A DNA stretch of 5,307 bases from an uncultured Porphyromonadaceae bacterium (GTDB lineage Bacteria; Bacteroidota; Bacteroidia; Bacteroidales; Muribaculaceae), in contig CAMWRB010000107.1 in the NCBI GenBank assembly GCA_947176545.1, positions 1 through 5,307 of the forward strand, written 5' to 3'. Positions within the stretch are counted from its first letter, which is position 1. Each line of letters opens with the position of its first letter. A program made the translations under genes and the position numbers. Below the pieces are notes generated by a model. That model was given only the letters and a program-made list of their open reading frames with translations. It was not told the origin of the DNA and searched no databases. Positions 5,248 to 5,307 of this stretch are shown here, in pieces.

Positions 5248-5307
5248 GCAGACCGTTTGCAGAGGCCCGGTCAGGGTCAGCGGGCGGGATGCAGTAGGGA
5301 CGTGATG
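5248..5307 (+). ncRNA. Possible 5' end of a structured RNA or long leader (cut by window edge)
   Basis: The 60 bases after the promoter are GC-rich, contrasting with the AT-rich upstream region, and have no open frame of note. TGCA (about 5258-5261) can pair with TGCA (about 5289-5292) and GCCC (5265-5268) with GGGC (5282-5285), forming a two-part stem with an internal loop. Alternatively GACCG can pair with CGGTC (5251-5272). This arrangement and the closing GTGATG could be the P3 region just before the conserved GAGGAAAGTCC of RNase P RNA. That identification is a guess, because the diagnostic part lies outside the window. Confidence 0.25.

Larger units (their letters stand above)
4778..5307. 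other. Long non-coding region after the protease gene
   Basis: This 530-base stretch holds no convincing protein gene. From left to right it has an unassigned AT-rich spacer (4778-4884) with no clear protease terminator, element copy 3 (4885-5016), a long palindromic repeat (5031-5156), a further copy of its GTCGCGGAGCGAC unit (5178-5190), and a housekeeping promoter (5214-5242) leading off the right edge. Confidence 0.75.

Overview
The window looks like Bacteroidales chromosome, probably Muribaculaceae or a close relative. The family placement is an inference. The evidence is TAnnTTTG-type -7 promoter elements (clear at 3022-3029 and 5235-5242), the absence of clear Shine-Dalgarno sequences, an M6 metalloprotease with a C-terminal sorting-domain-like tail, and AT-rich gaps between moderately GC genes.

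Layout. (1) 2-805, plus: the C-terminal membrane half of a PMCA-type calcium P-type ATPase, cut by the left edge. (2) 806-1078: a convergent gap holding repeat-element copy 1, a 14-nt tandem repeat and a hairpin. (3) 1079-1636, minus: an ECF sigma factor with no anti-sigma gene beside it. (4) 1664-2638, minus: glutamyl-Q tRNA(Asp) synthetase (GluQRS), 27 nt upstream of the sigma gene and probably co-transcribed with it. (5) 2639-3091: a divergent gap holding repeat-element copy 2 and the promoter of the next gene. (6) 3092-4777, plus: a secreted M6 metalloprotease. (7) 4778-5307: repeat-element copy 3, a roughly 126-bp imperfect inverted repeat built of short palindromes, and a strong promoter driving what looks like the start of a structured RNA or long leader cut by the right edge.

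The most striking content is not protein-coding. Three intergenic copies of one composite element, all on the plus strand, share the same parts in the same order: GC(A/G)TCAAACC, a spacer of exactly 17 nt with diverged sequence, GTTATA or GTTTTA, a leader, a 26-nt block identical in all three (it contains ATGATGTTAGGTTAG), a short A-rich linker, GTATTATGGAAAA, and a 13-14 bp hairpin closed by a GNRA tetraloop whose stem bases change in a compensated way. The simplest reading is a multicopy family of small RNAs of about 95-105 nt, each with its own ECF-type promoter and intrinsic terminator. An ECF sigma gene lies between copies 1 and 2, so it is a candidate regulator, but the sequence does not prove the link.
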